Below are positions 21,576 through 30,858 of a stretch of DNA of 64,000 nt, piece after piece. Source of the DNA: Saccharolobus shibatae B12 (GTDB lineage: Archaea; Thermoproteota; Thermoprotei_A; Sulfolobales; Sulfolobaceae); NCBI RefSeq assembly GCF_019175345.1, contig NZ_CP077717.1:248001-312000 (forward strand). The letters run 5' to 3'. A program made the translations under genes and the position numbers. Below the pieces are notes generated by a model, which saw nothing but the letters and a program-made list of their open reading frames with translations, made no database searches and was not told where the DNA came from. Numbering within the stretch: the stretch's first letter is position 1; every line of letters begins with the position of its first letter.

Positions 21576-21893
21576 ATGGAAGATGTGAAGAACGTTTTAT
21601 GGAAGGTTCTAAATAATGAAGCCCCATTAGTTGATGACGATATAAAGATGTATCACATCAAGGAAGGGATATTAACAGAGGATGACTTAAAGAAGTGGAG
21701 GGAAGCGATTAGGTTAATTAGAGAGGCATATTATGACGCTTATAAAAACGAGAACGTTGCTGTTGAGAAAGCTAGGAAATCTCTAGAAATTATAAATTCT
21801 ATTTCTCCTAAGAAACCAATGCCACCTGAAATGAAAATACGATTTGAAGATTTAAAGAGAAATCTAGAGTTAATTGTGAAAATAAGTAAATAA
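21576..21893 (+). CDS. Hypothetical helical protein (105 aa)
   Basis: A soluble, highly charged, mostly helical protein of 105 residues (LKKWREAIRLIREAYYDAYK; AVEKARKSLEIINSI; RFEDLKRNLELIVKI). I do not recognise the family. It follows the DUF2299-like gene after 37 nt with a T-rich stretch (ctttttattccactttttattt) just before the start that could end the upstream transcript and also provide a TATA-like element for this gene. Good coding composition makes it a real gene. Confidence 0.65.
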   Translation: MEDVKNVLWKVLNNEAPLVDDDIKMYHIKEGILTEDDLKKWREAIRLIREAYYDAYKNENVAVEKARKSLEIINSISPKKPMPPEMKIRFEDLKRNLELIVKISK

Positions 21894-22088
21894 TTTTTTC
21901 CATTATAATCTTTTGTCAAACGTATTTGTAAGAATTAATCGTCTTTGATTTGAATACTTTTTAGTAGTCCTATAAGCCAATCTTTAACCTTTTCAAGGGA
22001 AAGTCTTTTAAGCTTTCATGAAACTCTCTGCCCTAATTTAGGGAAAATTTTTAAACTTTTAGGACAGTAAAGCTTAAAGGGAGATACC

Positions 22089-23489
22089 ATGGAGCTTAAG
22101 AAAGCCGTTTTATCGTTTAAGGAAACTTACGCTCAAGCAATGGCAGTAACAGCACCTTTAGGTAGTGTAGTTTCAACAACTACAGCTGCCATATTGTATG
22201 CTGGATCTTCAGTTATATTCACCACATTTTTATCCTTACTAACAAGTGCCTTATGGATTTACACCTTATCAATGTACACTAAAAAGCTTGCATCTGCTGG
22301 AGGATACTATAACTTCAATTATGGAGCGTGGAGAAGTAAAAAACTTGCGTTTTTAGAAGCACTTACTGAGATGGTAGCCTATACACTTTTAAACGTTGTT
22401 AATGTAATTGCAGTTTATACAATATTATCAGCAGTATCTGACATTTTGGGAATTATAATTCCAAATTGGGTAATTTATTCTATAATCGGTTTTAGCGTAG
22501 CTTATCCTTCATTGATTTCATTTACTCACGTTAAAAAATTACTAGGATACGTTGTAACCATAAGCGCTACGGCTGAAGCAGCGTTGTTAATTTCACTATT
22601 CTTCTTATCGTTAAGTAAGGGTATTCATTTCGATTATTTTGTACCTAAATTTAGGAATTTTGGAGACTTGGCTACAGCATACGTGCTAACTACTGTAAGT
22701 ATATCTGGAGCTGGAGCCGCTACCTACCTAGGCGAAGAGACAAAGAATCCTCATGAGAATGTATCTAAGGGAATGTGGTTAGCTCTAATCATAGGCGGTA
22801 TTTCCATGTTTTTAGGAACTTACGCTATGATAGTGTTGTGGCCCAGCACGATAAATAGTCTGGCTAACTCGAATCAACCATTATTCGTAGAAATGATACA
22901 ATATGGAGTAATCGCGTTTTATATAGCATTAATGCTATCAATTAATAGTCTGTTAGCATCTAATATAGGGACAACGATAGGGGCAGCTAGAATCCTATTT
23001 AATTTAGCAAGGGAAAAAGCAGCACCTAAGATTTTTACTAAAGTTAATAGGAGTGGAGAACCATTGGTAGCGACAGCAATAATCGGTATTTCAACAGCCA
23101 TAATTGCAGTGTTATCTGTTTCTGTATTAGGTATTACTAGGGCTTTCACTGAGGTAGCTGCAGTTGAGGGAGTGTTGTGGCTCCTAGGTAGAATATTAGA
23201 TGGTTTCGGAGCTCCAGTATTTTACTGGAGGATAAATAGTTTAGGAATAGCGAATATAGTAATACCCATTACAGCAACTGCAGTAAACTCTTGGGGAGAT
23301 ATTCAATCTGTACTACAAATGGATATTGTTCAGCTTTTAATGATTACCGTATTTGCTGGTATTGTGGTTTCCTGGTATATATTAAAAGCTAGAAAAGGAT
23401 TTCCGGGAACACTAGTTGTTGATGAAAATAATAATGTAATAACCATAGATGAATACCTTAAAAAGATAAAAGCCGTAAATGTTCGTTAA
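22089..23489 (+). CDS. APC-family permease
   Basis: A 466-residue transporter with about 12 helices. Family marks: LKKAVLSFKETYAQAMAVTAP with an unwound first helix (APLGSVVSTTTAA), SAGGYYNFNYGAWRSKKLAF after helix 2, and SISGAGAATYLGEETKNPHENV in helix 6, where the EETKNP motif is classic for APC permeases. Likely imports an amino acid or related amine. A short leader with GGGAG 7 nt before the ATG and a TATA-like ATTTTTAAACTTTT about 45 nt upstream are visible. A universal stress protein gene follows 98 nt downstream. Confidence 0.85.
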   Translation: MELKKAVLSFKETYAQAMAVTAPLGSVVSTTTAAILYAGSSVIFTTFLSLLTSALWIYTLSMYTKKLASAGGYYNFNYGAWRSKKLAFLEALTEMVAYTLLNVVNVIAVYTILSAVSDILGIIIPNWVIYSIIGFSVAYPSLISFTHVKKLLGYVVTISATAEAALLISLFFLSLSKGIHFDYFVPKFRNFGDLATAYVLTTVSISGAGAATYLGEETKNPHENVSKGMWLALIIGGISMFLGTYAMIVLWPSTINSLANSNQPLFVEMIQYGVIAFYIALMLSINSLLASNIGTTIGAARILFNLAREKAAPKIFTKVNRSGEPLVATAIIGISTAIIAVLSVSVLGITRAFTEVAAVEGVLWLLGRILDGFGAPVFYWRINSLGIANIVIPITATAVNSWGDIQSVLQMDIVQLLMITVFAGIVVSWYILKARKGFPGTLVVDENNNVITIDEYLKKIKAVNVR

Positions 23490-23587
23490 TATATTTCTTA
23501 ACGGTTAACTTGCTCATCTTGTTTATACAAACTTTTTAATATCTATGATAGGAATTTTTAAAATACTGTAGATAGAGAATTATCTAT

Positions 23588-23980
23588 ATGAAAGTAGTTG
23601 TAGCATATGATGGTTCAGATCACGCTAAAAATGCCTTATTTTTTGCATTAAATTTAATTAAAAAGGAAGACGAAATACACCTAGTTACAATAATAAAAGA
23701 AGCACCCAGAAGTCCAGAACAAGTCATAATACAGAGTGAGCAAAGAGCAAAGCAAATGCAAGATGAGGTAGTAAGTGAACTTAGCGATTATAAGATAGTG
23801 CAAAAAATTTTGGAAAGTAATGACGTAGCTGACTCAATATTACAGTACTGTAATAATATAGGATGCGGTCTAATAGTAACTGGTAGTAGAGGGCTTACAG
23901 GGATTAAGAAAGCCATATTGGGAAGTGTGTCGAATGCTTTAGTTTCAAAGTCCAATGTTCCGGTTTTAGTCGTTAAATAA
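23588..23980 (+). CDS. Universal stress protein (UspA family)
   Basis: A 130-residue single-domain USP. The first strand MKVVVAYDGSDHAKNAL and the C-terminal ATP-binding loop TGSRGLTGIKKAILGSVSNAL (G-2x-G-9x-G-S pattern) place it in the ATP-binding subgroup. It may sense energy or nucleotide state and often sits next to transporters, as here after an APC permease. It ends 16 bp before the convergent kinase gene. Confidence 0.88.
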   Translation: MKVVVAYDGSDHAKNALFFALNLIKKEDEIHLVTIIKEAPRSPEQVIIQSEQRAKQMQDEVVSELSDYKIVQKILESNDVADSILQYCNNIGCGLIVTGSRGLTGIKKAILGSVSNALVSKSNVPVLVVK

Positions 23981-23996
23981 GGTCCTTAAATAGTAT

Positions 23997-25904
23997 TTAT
24001 ATCTTAGAATAGAAAAACTCCTTTACTTCCTTACTAGTTGGCCTTTTATTAGGATCTGGATCCACCATTTTCGCTATAAAGGTATAAGTATTTTTATCCA
24101 CGTACTTTCTTAACAAGTCCAAATTCCTGGTATTGTATAAAGAATTATCCAAATATCTCATATCCTTACTAACATCAAATTTATCTATAGCTTCTATCAT
24201 TGCGTTAGTATTTAATGGGACTCCAGTTAATAATTTGTACACAGTAGCTCCTAATGCGTATATATCAGCCATTGGGGAAATTCCTCCAAAGGCAGTTGAC
24301 TTAACTAGGTCAAATGGTACATATGCTGGAGTATAACTAAATGGTTTTGCACCAGCTCTGACTGCAGAACCTAAATCCGCTAACTTAACTATAATTTTAC
24401 CATTCTTCAAGTTATCATGGGCTAGTCTGGCATTTGGAGGTAATTTCTCGTTAAATAATATGTTTAGAGGTTTGATATCACAGTGAACATATCCTTCAGA
24501 ATGAATGGTCTCTAGTGCTTCAGCAATCCTCGCTGTGGCAATAAATACTATTTTTCTCCAATATTCACTTCTCACTAACTCTTTGACATTTATCACATCA
24601 TTTATGGATCCACCTTTCATCAATTCAATTACTAACATAGGCGGCTTATTATAGTAAATTTCTGAATTTCCGCCTAAGATCTCCTTTACATCAAGCTGAT
24701 CTGCATAAATTGCGTATAGTCTAACTATATAGGGGGATTTAGTAGAAAGTTCTATCAATTTGGACGATTCTCCAACTAAATCCATTACGTTATTTAAGTA
24801 ATTTATTAATGGTATCTTGAGGGCATAGAAATTCCCATCCTTTTCACCCTTTAGTATATAGCTTGTACCGCCAACTCCGATTATATCGACAATGTTGTAA
24901 TTGTATATCTCCTTTCCTACCCATACCTTAGGATCCCAATTCCTAAGATCTAAAACCGGCTTAGTTTGCTCGCATGCTTTCTTATATCCCTTATTACATG
25001 CTAATTCCAGCAGCTCTTTCTTTCTGTTTGATAAAAATGCCAGGGAATATACCATCTCCGGTGACATTTTATCTATATATTTTTCAGCGACACTTCGAGC
25101 TAAGCTATTACTTACAACTAAATTAAAATCCTGCATATCGTTCTGATCTACAATACATAACACTACCTTGTCCAGACAATGTTGAGGAATGTAAACCATA
25201 TATTTTTTGTAAATCTCAATAACATCCTTGCACTCATTTCTTTGGATATCACTACATAATTTCTCGTCAAGTTTTAGGCCATTATCTTTACTGGTTGCTC
25301 CCTTGCTCGGAATTAAGTTTAGCAACACTATAGCTAATCCCACTATAATGAATATTGGATTTAGTGACAGGGGAAAGAACCCATTAATACCATAAACTAT
25401 TAACGGGATACCAATTGGGAAGGCGAAATATGAGATAGCTTTCACTTTTCTATCCCTATTACCTAACACTATAATAAGGGAGGATAATCCAATTCCTATC
25501 AAGGAAAGTGTTGATGATAATTCAATGAAATGTATATATATGAAGTAAAGGAGTGTTAAGATACCAAGTATTATGTATAATGTTCCTCCGATACCCCTTC
25601 TCGATGTCAATTGTGTCTCAACTATCCCACCTGTAATAAGTAGTATTTTACTTGTAAGGGGTAATGGACTAAAGAGTGCAAGATAAAACAATATGACAGA
25701 AAACGTAAGTGCAAACGGTTTTTCTATCATGATTCTGTCAGTAAATGCATAAGTGATAGCAAAAAAACCAAAAAAGATTAATATAAATACTTCTAGAGAC
25801 TTAATTTCAAGAAATTTGTATTCACTGAGTAGAGAGAATATTCCGTAAAATAATGCTATAAATCCTAGAAATCCAGCAATGTATTGTAACAGATTATTCC
25901 TCAT
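23997..25904 (-). CDS. Membrane-anchored Ser/Thr protein kinase
   Basis: A 635-residue protein. Residues 1-200 hold seven or so membrane helices, residues 205-325 a soluble linker with helical repeats (KLCSDIQRNECKDVIEIYKK; FLSNRKKELLELACNKGYKK, Sel1/TPR-like), and residues 329-635 a eukaryotic-type kinase domain. Kinase motifs: glycine loop GVGGTS, Lys363 in YALKIPL, catalytic Asp476 in HCDIKPLNILF, and Asp510 in ADLGS, where DLG replaces the usual DFG. A C-terminal DPNKRPT motif closes the domain. All catalytic residues are present, so it should be active. It is divergent (53 bp) from an exported protein gene, so the pair may be co-regulated. Probably equivalent to one of the S. solfataricus membrane kinases; which one is not proved here. 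Confidence 0.9.
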   Translation of the reverse strand: MRNNLLQYIAGFLGFIALFYGIFSLLSEYKFLEIKSLEVFILIFFGFFAITYAFTDRIMIEKPFALTFSVILFYLALFSPLPLTSKILLITGGIVETQLTSRRGIGGTLYIILGILTLLYFIYIHFIELSSTLSLIGIGLSSLIIVLGNRDRKVKAISYFAFPIGIPLIVYGINGFFPLSLNPIFIIVGLAIVLLNLIPSKGATSKDNGLKLDEKLCSDIQRNECKDVIEIYKKYMVYIPQHCLDKVVLCIVDQNDMQDFNLVVSNSLARSVAEKYIDKMSPEMVYSLAFLSNRKKELLELACNKGYKKACEQTKPVLDLRNWDPKVWVGKEIYNYNIVDIIGVGGTSYILKGEKDGNFYALKIPLINYLNNVMDLVGESSKLIELSTKSPYIVRLYAIYADQLDVKEILGGNSEIYYNKPPMLVIELMKGGSINDVINVKELVRSEYWRKIVFIATARIAEALETIHSEGYVHCDIKPLNILFNEKLPPNARLAHDNLKNGKIIVKLADLGSAVRAGAKPFSYTPAYVPFDLVKSTAFGGISPMADIYALGATVYKLLTGVPLNTNAMIEAIDKFDVSKDMRYLDNSLYNTRNLDLLRKYVDKNTYTFIAKMVDPDPNKRPTSKEVKEFFYSKI

Positions 25905-25957
25905 GGTATTACTATTTTACTGGTAACACTTAAAATATTTAGCCCAATGTATGTTAT

Positions 25958-27115
25958 ATGAGAGTATTCCTACTCATCATGCTAACTTTAATTTTCTTCC
26001 TTTCATCTTTAATATCGTATGGTAATGTCGTAGTGAATTACTCTTCATATCAACTTCACGGTTCAGAGATTCTTTACTCTTATTCTAACTCATCATGTAT
26101 TATAGACGAAAAGCTCATTCCAATAAATATAACTTCAGTTACCTATGTAGTTAGAATATCGTATTTCCCTAACTGGACCTTGAGTATTTCAACAAATCTG
26201 CCTAATATATTCTCAATATTTGTAGGAAAGTTTTTACTATGGAGTGGTTTTGAGACTAGTGGATTTAACGCGACATTTCTTATCCCTTATATGAACCCCC
26301 TAAACTTAACGATATGGATAATGAATTATCCTAATCCAATTTATTTGAACAGAATAATACAAATGGGAGAAGAAATGGCACTTCCGGGCGAAATTAGTAA
26401 TCTATACACTTTTAGAACAGAAATCTTGAATACATTAAAGATAAACGACACGTTGCCTCCTCTTCCCTCTCCTCCCTCATATTATATACTAACTTACAAC
26501 TACACCTATGCTCCAGTTACAGTATTTAACTCATCTGAGGATCTAATTAACATTATTAGGGGTGTTAATGGGATACCCGTCTTAGAGGTTGGATTAGTGC
26601 ACTCCAATAATCTCACATTTTACTTCTATAACATATCAAATAAACGAGTATTTCCCGCAGTTGAAATTGACAAAAACCTTGTAATAACAACCAATGGAGT
26701 AGAAACGCCATTTCCAGTCAAATCCTCGTTGGCTAGTGAAAATTTATCATTTGTAATTGTTAACTCAACTACTGCATTGATAATAGTTAACAAAAGTGAA
26801 ATTTATTTACCAATCTACAATATAACCTCAGAAGAGCCTAGTTTCATTTTCATGTACGGCAAAATACTCTTAGGCTATTCAATTTTTGTTAGCTCTCCAG
26901 GAATTTACCACGTAAGTGGACACTATAGTCTGGTTAATGCTCCATACGTAACCACTAAAGGATCAACCTACTTCATAAGCTTTAACAAGGGATATTATTT
27001 TGCTTTACCCCAGTCCTTATTGTTAAATATAGACACTATTCCGCTTCTTTTTGCAGCTATTATATCTTCTCTATTAACTATTCTAATTTTGCTTATAAAT
27101 AAGATATTCCGCTAG
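25958..27115 (+). CDS. Exported, membrane-anchored surface protein
   Basis: A 385-residue protein with an N-terminal signal peptide (MRVFLLIMLTLIFFLSSLIS), a long extracytoplasmic part with many N-glycosylation sequons (NYSS, NSSC, NITS, NLTF, NKSE and others), and a C-terminal membrane helix (LLFAAIISSLLTILILLI) followed by NKIFR. So the body faces outside the cell. No enzyme domain is recognised. It is transcribed divergently from the membrane kinase, 53 bp apart; a sensor or substrate link is possible but not shown. Confidence 0.7.
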   Translation: MRVFLLIMLTLIFFLSSLISYGNVVVNYSSYQLHGSEILYSYSNSSCIIDEKLIPINITSVTYVVRISYFPNWTLSISTNLPNIFSIFVGKFLLWSGFETSGFNATFLIPYMNPLNLTIWIMNYPNPIYLNRIIQMGEEMALPGEISNLYTFRTEILNTLKINDTLPPLPSPPSYYILTYNYTYAPVTVFNSSEDLINIIRGVNGIPVLEVGLVHSNNLTFYFYNISNKRVFPAVEIDKNLVITTNGVETPFPVKSSLASENLSFVIVNSTTALIIVNKSEIYLPIYNITSEEPSFIFMYGKILLGYSIFVSSPGIYHVSGHYSLVNAPYVTTKGSTYFISFNKGYYFALPQSLLLNIDTIPLLFAAIISSLLTILILLINKIFR

Positions 27116-27247
27116 AGTTTTTTAAATCTCATCTACAAATGTTTAAGCAAAAAAGGGGGCTATATAGATTATATAGTTGACAATAGATTATATTTACTTT
27201 ATAGGTAAAATATATAATAGCAGAGGCTGATATAGGCATGAGAAAAA

Positions 27248-28663
27248 ATGGATAAAGGAATTTCAAAAACGCCTTTTGCTTCCATTGATTCATTAAAACT
27301 AACTTTTAACCATATTAAAGTTTGGTACACTTCCGGTATGGGATTTTTTACTGATGCTTATGATTTGTTCATAATAAGTGCAATTCTGGACGTTTTAATA
27401 CAGTTGCATGACCCTAATTTTCCACTTAATGGTTTTACGGAGGGTCTTTTAGCGTCATCTGCGTTATGGACGGCAATAATTGGGCAATTAGTCTTTGGTT
27501 TCTTGGGTGATAAGATAGGAAGGAAGGCAATATATGGGATTGAAGCAATGTTAATGACAGCTGGTGCTTTACTTTCTGCTATCTCTCCAAACATATATTG
27601 GCTAATTATTTTCAGATCATTAATGGGTTTAGGAATAGGTGGAGATTACCCAATTTCGGCTACTATAATGAGTGAGTATGCTAATGTTAAAGACAGAGGT
27701 AAGTTGATAGCTTTAGTATTTGCAAATCAAGGATTAGGTAGTTTAGCGGCAGTTGCAGTAGGGATTAGTACTGTTTTAGCGTTTCCCTTAGATATTTCTT
27801 GGAGGGTGATGGCAGCAATAGGTGCTATACCGGCAGCGACTGTAATCTACCTTAGAAGAAAAACTCCAGAAACTCCTAGATATTCAATGTTAGTGAAGGG
27901 TAGTGTACAAGAAGCTAAGAAAGCTGCTGAGTTCCTAGGTGGTAAAATCGAGGAAAGGAAAGCTTACTCGAAGCCTATATCGCTGTCAGAGTTCCTATCT
28001 AAATACTGGCTAACACTAATAGGTACTGCAGTTCCATGGTTTATCCTTGATATAGCTTTTTATGGAACTGGAATATACTCTGGTGCAATAACTCAATTAA
28101 TATTAGGAAAACCCAGTAGTATAGCGAATTTAATATTAGAACAAGGTTTGCCATATATGGTAGGATTTTTCGGTTACTTCACGGCAGTTAGTTTGATGGA
28201 TAAGTTAGGAAGAAGAATTATACAGTTGCAAGGCTTTATATTGATGGCGATAATTTATGCAGTTGTTTCCTCATTCTTAATAGTTAGCGGTACTAAGGTA
28301 ATTGGTTTAACGATTCCAGCTGAACTTGGATTCTTAATATACGCACTATCGTTCTTCTTCATAGACTTTGGTCCTAATACTACAACCTTTGTACTCCCTG
28401 CTGAAACTTACCCAACTAGGGCTAGGACTACTGGCCATGGGATTAGTGCAGCATCAGGTAAATTGGGGGCTGCAATAACTACTTACCTATTCCCTACACT
28501 TTTGGCCTCGATAGGAATAAAGAATATTTTAATAATGCTTTCAGTGCTATCAATACTAGGCGCGATAGTAACTCTAATAGCTGTTAAGGAAACTAAGGGT
28601 AAGAGTTTAGAGGAAATAAGTGAAGAAGAGGTAATTGTTCAAGAAGAGCAAGCCTCTAAATAA
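27248..28663 (+). CDS. MFS transporter, phosphate:H+ symporter-like
   Basis: A 471-residue major facilitator with 12 helices. Signatures: FFTDAYDLFIISAILDVL in helix 1, the loop GDKIGRKAIYGIE, and GLGIGGDYPISATIMSEYAN, the motif seen in the phosphate:H+ symporter (PHS) branch and related sugar/organic acid carriers. In the second half LPAETYPTRARTTGHGISAA is typical too. Phosphate uptake is one option; organic acids are another. Upstream, a TATA-like AAATATATAA lies about 40 nt before the ATG. A 690-bp gene-poor stretch follows. Confidence 0.85.
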   Translation: MDKGISKTPFASIDSLKLTFNHIKVWYTSGMGFFTDAYDLFIISAILDVLIQLHDPNFPLNGFTEGLLASSALWTAIIGQLVFGFLGDKIGRKAIYGIEAMLMTAGALLSAISPNIYWLIIFRSLMGLGIGGDYPISATIMSEYANVKDRGKLIALVFANQGLGSLAAVAVGISTVLAFPLDISWRVMAAIGAIPAATVIYLRRKTPETPRYSMLVKGSVQEAKKAAEFLGGKIEERKAYSKPISLSEFLSKYWLTLIGTAVPWFILDIAFYGTGIYSGAITQLILGKPSSIANLILEQGLPYMVGFFGYFTAVSLMDKLGRRIIQLQGFILMAIIYAVVSSFLIVSGTKVIGLTIPAELGFLIYALSFFFIDFGPNTTTFVLPAETYPTRARTTGHGISAASGKLGAAITTYLFPTLLASIGIKNILIMLSVLSILGAIVTLIAVKETKGKSLEEISEEEVIVQEEQASK

Positions 28664-29355
28664 ATTAACTTTATGTAGAAAGTCTTTTAAATAACATCAT
28701 TTTAGTTGGGAACCTCTTTTCTCTTTTAATACGGAATTTTACGTTTAATTTTTTTAATTATATAGTAACATTATGGTGAGGAATCTTTCGCCATTGCAAA
28801 TTTCAATTGTGTAAACATTTGAATCAATTGTTGGGAAGTTAAGTGGTGTTGAGAAAGGTAGTATGTAACAATAAAGATACTACATTTTACCCTAACACTT
28901 AGTTAAGGCTCACTAACTTTTCCATATCCTCTACTTTAAATCTCCATCTTCGTGTTCTAGGATTACTGGTTTTATGTTTTCTTTACGTGGTTCTGTAGTG
29001 TATGGAAAGAGGTAGGTCTCTTGCATAGTTCTCTTATCTCTTAAGTATTAAAATTGAACATAAAATCTGAAGTTATAAATTTTTAGTACAACGGAAATAG
29101 ACTATTGGAGCTCTATCAGTTTCTCAATTTACTAATTAATAATAAGACTCCCTATTAAGGGTAAGTCATTATCATAAATATGACTTATAATATTTTGATA
29201 AATCTTAGCCAAACTTAGTATTTGAAATAATTACTAAATAAAGTTATTATATTAGGGGATTCATTCAGTTTTGTTGTCTCTTTTTATGTTTCACTTTAAT
29301 TGGAACGCGTTTCGAAACGTGATCCTTAAAAGAACTAAACACTTAGACTATCTTA
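28664..29355. other. Gene-poor stretch with IS607-type debris
   Basis: No intact gene of good composition is seen over 692 bp. T-rich runs near 28741-28760 could end the MFS transcript. The only recognisable item is the IS607-type fragment at 28899-29026. The last 100 bp carry the promoter of the next gene (CCTTAAAAGAAC about 25 nt before 29356). Confidence 0.5.
28899..29026 (-). pseudogene. Remnant of an IS607-type resolvase N-terminus
   Basis: On the reverse strand an ATG at 29026 opens a frame containing RKENIKPVILEH; after a shift of frame the sequence continues RRWRFKVEDMEKLVSLN and stops at 28899. The joined text resembles the MerR-like DNA-binding start of IS607-family TnpA serine recombinases (…IKPVIL…WRF..ED.EKL). 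The catalytic domain is absent and tnpB is not present nearby. The assignment is from pattern memory and the piece is short, so confidence is moderate. Confidence 0.4.
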
Positions 29356-29841
29356 ATGAAAACAGCTCTACTAGCCTTAGTGATAGCGGGTGCATTTGTA
29401 GCGGGACTAACAACTGCTGGTGTAGCGGGCTATGGACCACTAGCGTATATATCATACCATATTATGGTAAGTCAACAACAAGGTCAAGCGCAAATAATAC
29501 CAGCATATATTAACTTAGGTAATCTATCTGCTGGGGAAAAGGGCAATACAACTGCTACTGCAGTAATCAACATTTCATCTAATGGAACATATACAATAGA
29601 TTTGCTCCATGCTGAGAAACTTCAAAAGGTTTTCAGCAATTTCACGGTAGAATTAAAGATAAACAACCATACTATAATTCTTACACCAGAAAACGATAGT
29701 GCCAATGTCAGTTTAACGAGTGGGTCCTACAAGATTTCAATATTAATTATATTCCAAGTATCCCAGCATCCTAGAGGAGATTTAAACGTTAGCAATGAGC
29801 CACTACTCATTATCCATCCACAAGGCGATGATAATAGTTAA
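29356..29841 (+). CDS. Small exported protein
   Basis: A 161-residue protein with an N-terminal signal sequence or anchor (KTALLALVIAGAFVAGLTTAG) and an extracytoplasmic, beta-rich body with many sequons (NLSAG, NTTA, NISSNGT, NFTV, NHTI, NVSL, NVSN). No C-terminal anchor. The family is unknown to me; the pattern suggests a small secreted or surface-attached protein. TATA-like TTAAAAG at leaderless spacing. Poly-T tract follows the stop. Confidence 0.65.
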   Translation: MKTALLALVIAGAFVAGLTTAGVAGYGPLAYISYHIMVSQQQGQAQIIPAYINLGNLSAGEKGNTTATAVINISSNGTYTIDLLHAEKLQKVFSNFTVELKINNHTIILTPENDSANVSLTSGSYKISILIIFQVSQHPRGDLNVSNEPLLIIHPQGDDNS

Positions 29842-29848
29842 AAGGCAA

Positions 29849-29865
29849 TTTTTTTTTTTATTTTT
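29849..29865 (+). terminator. Poly-T terminator between convergent genes
   Basis: A run of 11 T, one A and 5 T directly after the stop of the exported protein gene; T-rich runs are the normal termination signal in Sulfolobales. It also lies over the stop codon of the convergent ATP-cone gene. Confidence 0.65.
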
Positions 29866-30142
29866 GTAATTCTTTTTCAGTCTCTCTCTTCTTGACTGCC
29901 CTATCGTAGATAATCCAGTTCTTATACCATTCCTCATTTTCCTTCCTTAGAAATCCTAGAATTATACCTGTTAATTCCTTCGCTGTCACCTTATCTTTTC
30001 CATCCATGTATATTTTTCCGACAGTCATGTAAGCTATTTTCCTAGCCACGTTAACTGGTGCACCTGTTTTCAATACGCTGACTACAATCTTTTCCCATAT
30101 AAGTTCCTCTTCAGTTCCATCTCTTTTAACTACTTTTATCAT
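29858..30142 (-). CDS. Stand-alone ATP-cone domain protein
   Basis: A 94-residue protein consisting of one ATP-cone: IKVVKRDGTEEELIWEKIVVSV, then APVNVARKIAYMTVGKIY, then VTAKELTGIILGFLRKENEEWYKNWIIYDRAVKKR. The opening strand and the final WIIYDRAVKK helix match the (d)ATP-sensing domain found at the N-terminus of ribonucleotide reductases and in NrdR, but no reductase or zinc ribbon is attached or adjacent. It may sense ATP/dATP and act on a partner in trans. Flanked by IS debris and orphan genes. Confidence 0.75.
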   Translation of the reverse strand: MIKVVKRDGTEEELIWEKIVVSVLKTGAPVNVARKIAYMTVGKIYMDGKDKVTAKELTGIILGFLRKENEEWYKNWIIYDRAVKKRETEKELQK

Positions 30143-30592
30143 GATTTAAAAATACTCATGATATAATTTAAATTTTTATTAATCAGTCAGTTAGTTGTTT
30201 AAAATAAAGAGTACTTACATATGCATAAAAATATGCAAGATTTTTGAACGAGAAGGCACAGAAAAATTTTGGGAAGGTTAATTTACAACAATTTTATGAT
30301 TCAATTGTAATGGAATGAATAACTATAGCGCACATTTTTAAGCAGATATCTGCATATAACTTCAAAACGTTAGAAAGACTATTCATAAAAGAGGACTATC
30401 ACCTAATCGACTTTCACGAGGAAAATCAGATACATGTAACCTTAACTCCTAAAAAAGATTTCTAATACAAATTAACGGCAATTTCATAGCTTAAGTTCAT
30501 AATTTCCGGTTTAAGTAGGACACACTTTATGAAAATCCCTTAATTTTTGCATGTTTCAAAACATTTTTATTCATAAAATGAGAGTTTTTATT
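30143..30592. other. Gene-poor stretch of 450 bp
   Basis: AT-rich. Contains the startless frame at 30319-30465 described separately and, at the end, the promoter region of the small gene starting at 30593 (TTCATAAAATGAG about 25 nt before it). Nothing else recognised. Confidence 0.4.
30319..30465 (+). pseudogene. Startless fragment of a hypothetical gene
   Basis: A 48-codon frame (…FKQISAYNFKTLERLFIKED…, ending TLTPKKDF) with good coding composition but without ATG, GTG or TTG near its beginning, and a stop just upstream. It looks like the surviving C-terminus of a lost gene. The parent family is not recognised. Confidence 0.3.
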
Positions 30593-30853
30593 ATGAGCGT
30601 AGAGATTAATGAAAAAGGTGTTACGATAAAAATACCTACGTTATCTACTTTCATTTCATTCCCTAGAGATCAAATTGAAAAAATTGAAGAAGTGATACCT
30701 CCAGATGAGATATGTAGCTTTGCTAGATATAAGGGAGTTATATTCGCCGGAAGCACGATAGATGGTAAGGTGATGTATTATAATGTGAGGAAAGGGGAGA
30801 GATGCTTATTATTAGTTCTTAAAGATGGAAGAAAGGTCTACGTAGGAACGTGA
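30593..30853 (+). CDS. Small hypothetical beta-rich protein (86 aa)
   Basis: From the ATG at 30593 the product is 86 residues and starts MSVEINEKGVTIKIPTLS; the pattern of alternating strands (TFISFPRDQIEKIEEV, GVIFAGSTIDGKVMYYNV, CLLLVLKDGRKVYVG) looks like a PH-like or small beta-barrel domain. An upstream ATG at 30551 would add 14 residues but would leave the TATA-like ATTCATAAAAT inside the gene. Two Cys (EICSF, ERCLLL) could form a disulfide. No family recognised. Confidence 0.55.
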   Translation: MSVEINEKGVTIKIPTLSTFISFPRDQIEKIEEVIPPDEICSFARYKGVIFAGSTIDGKVMYYNVRKGERCLLLVLKDGRKVYVGT

Positions 30854-30858
30854 ATTAT

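Noticed and set aside
29271-29513. 80-codon forward frame overlapping the small exported protein
   Set aside because: The other frame from 29356 has a signal peptide and continues as a coherent 161-residue protein.
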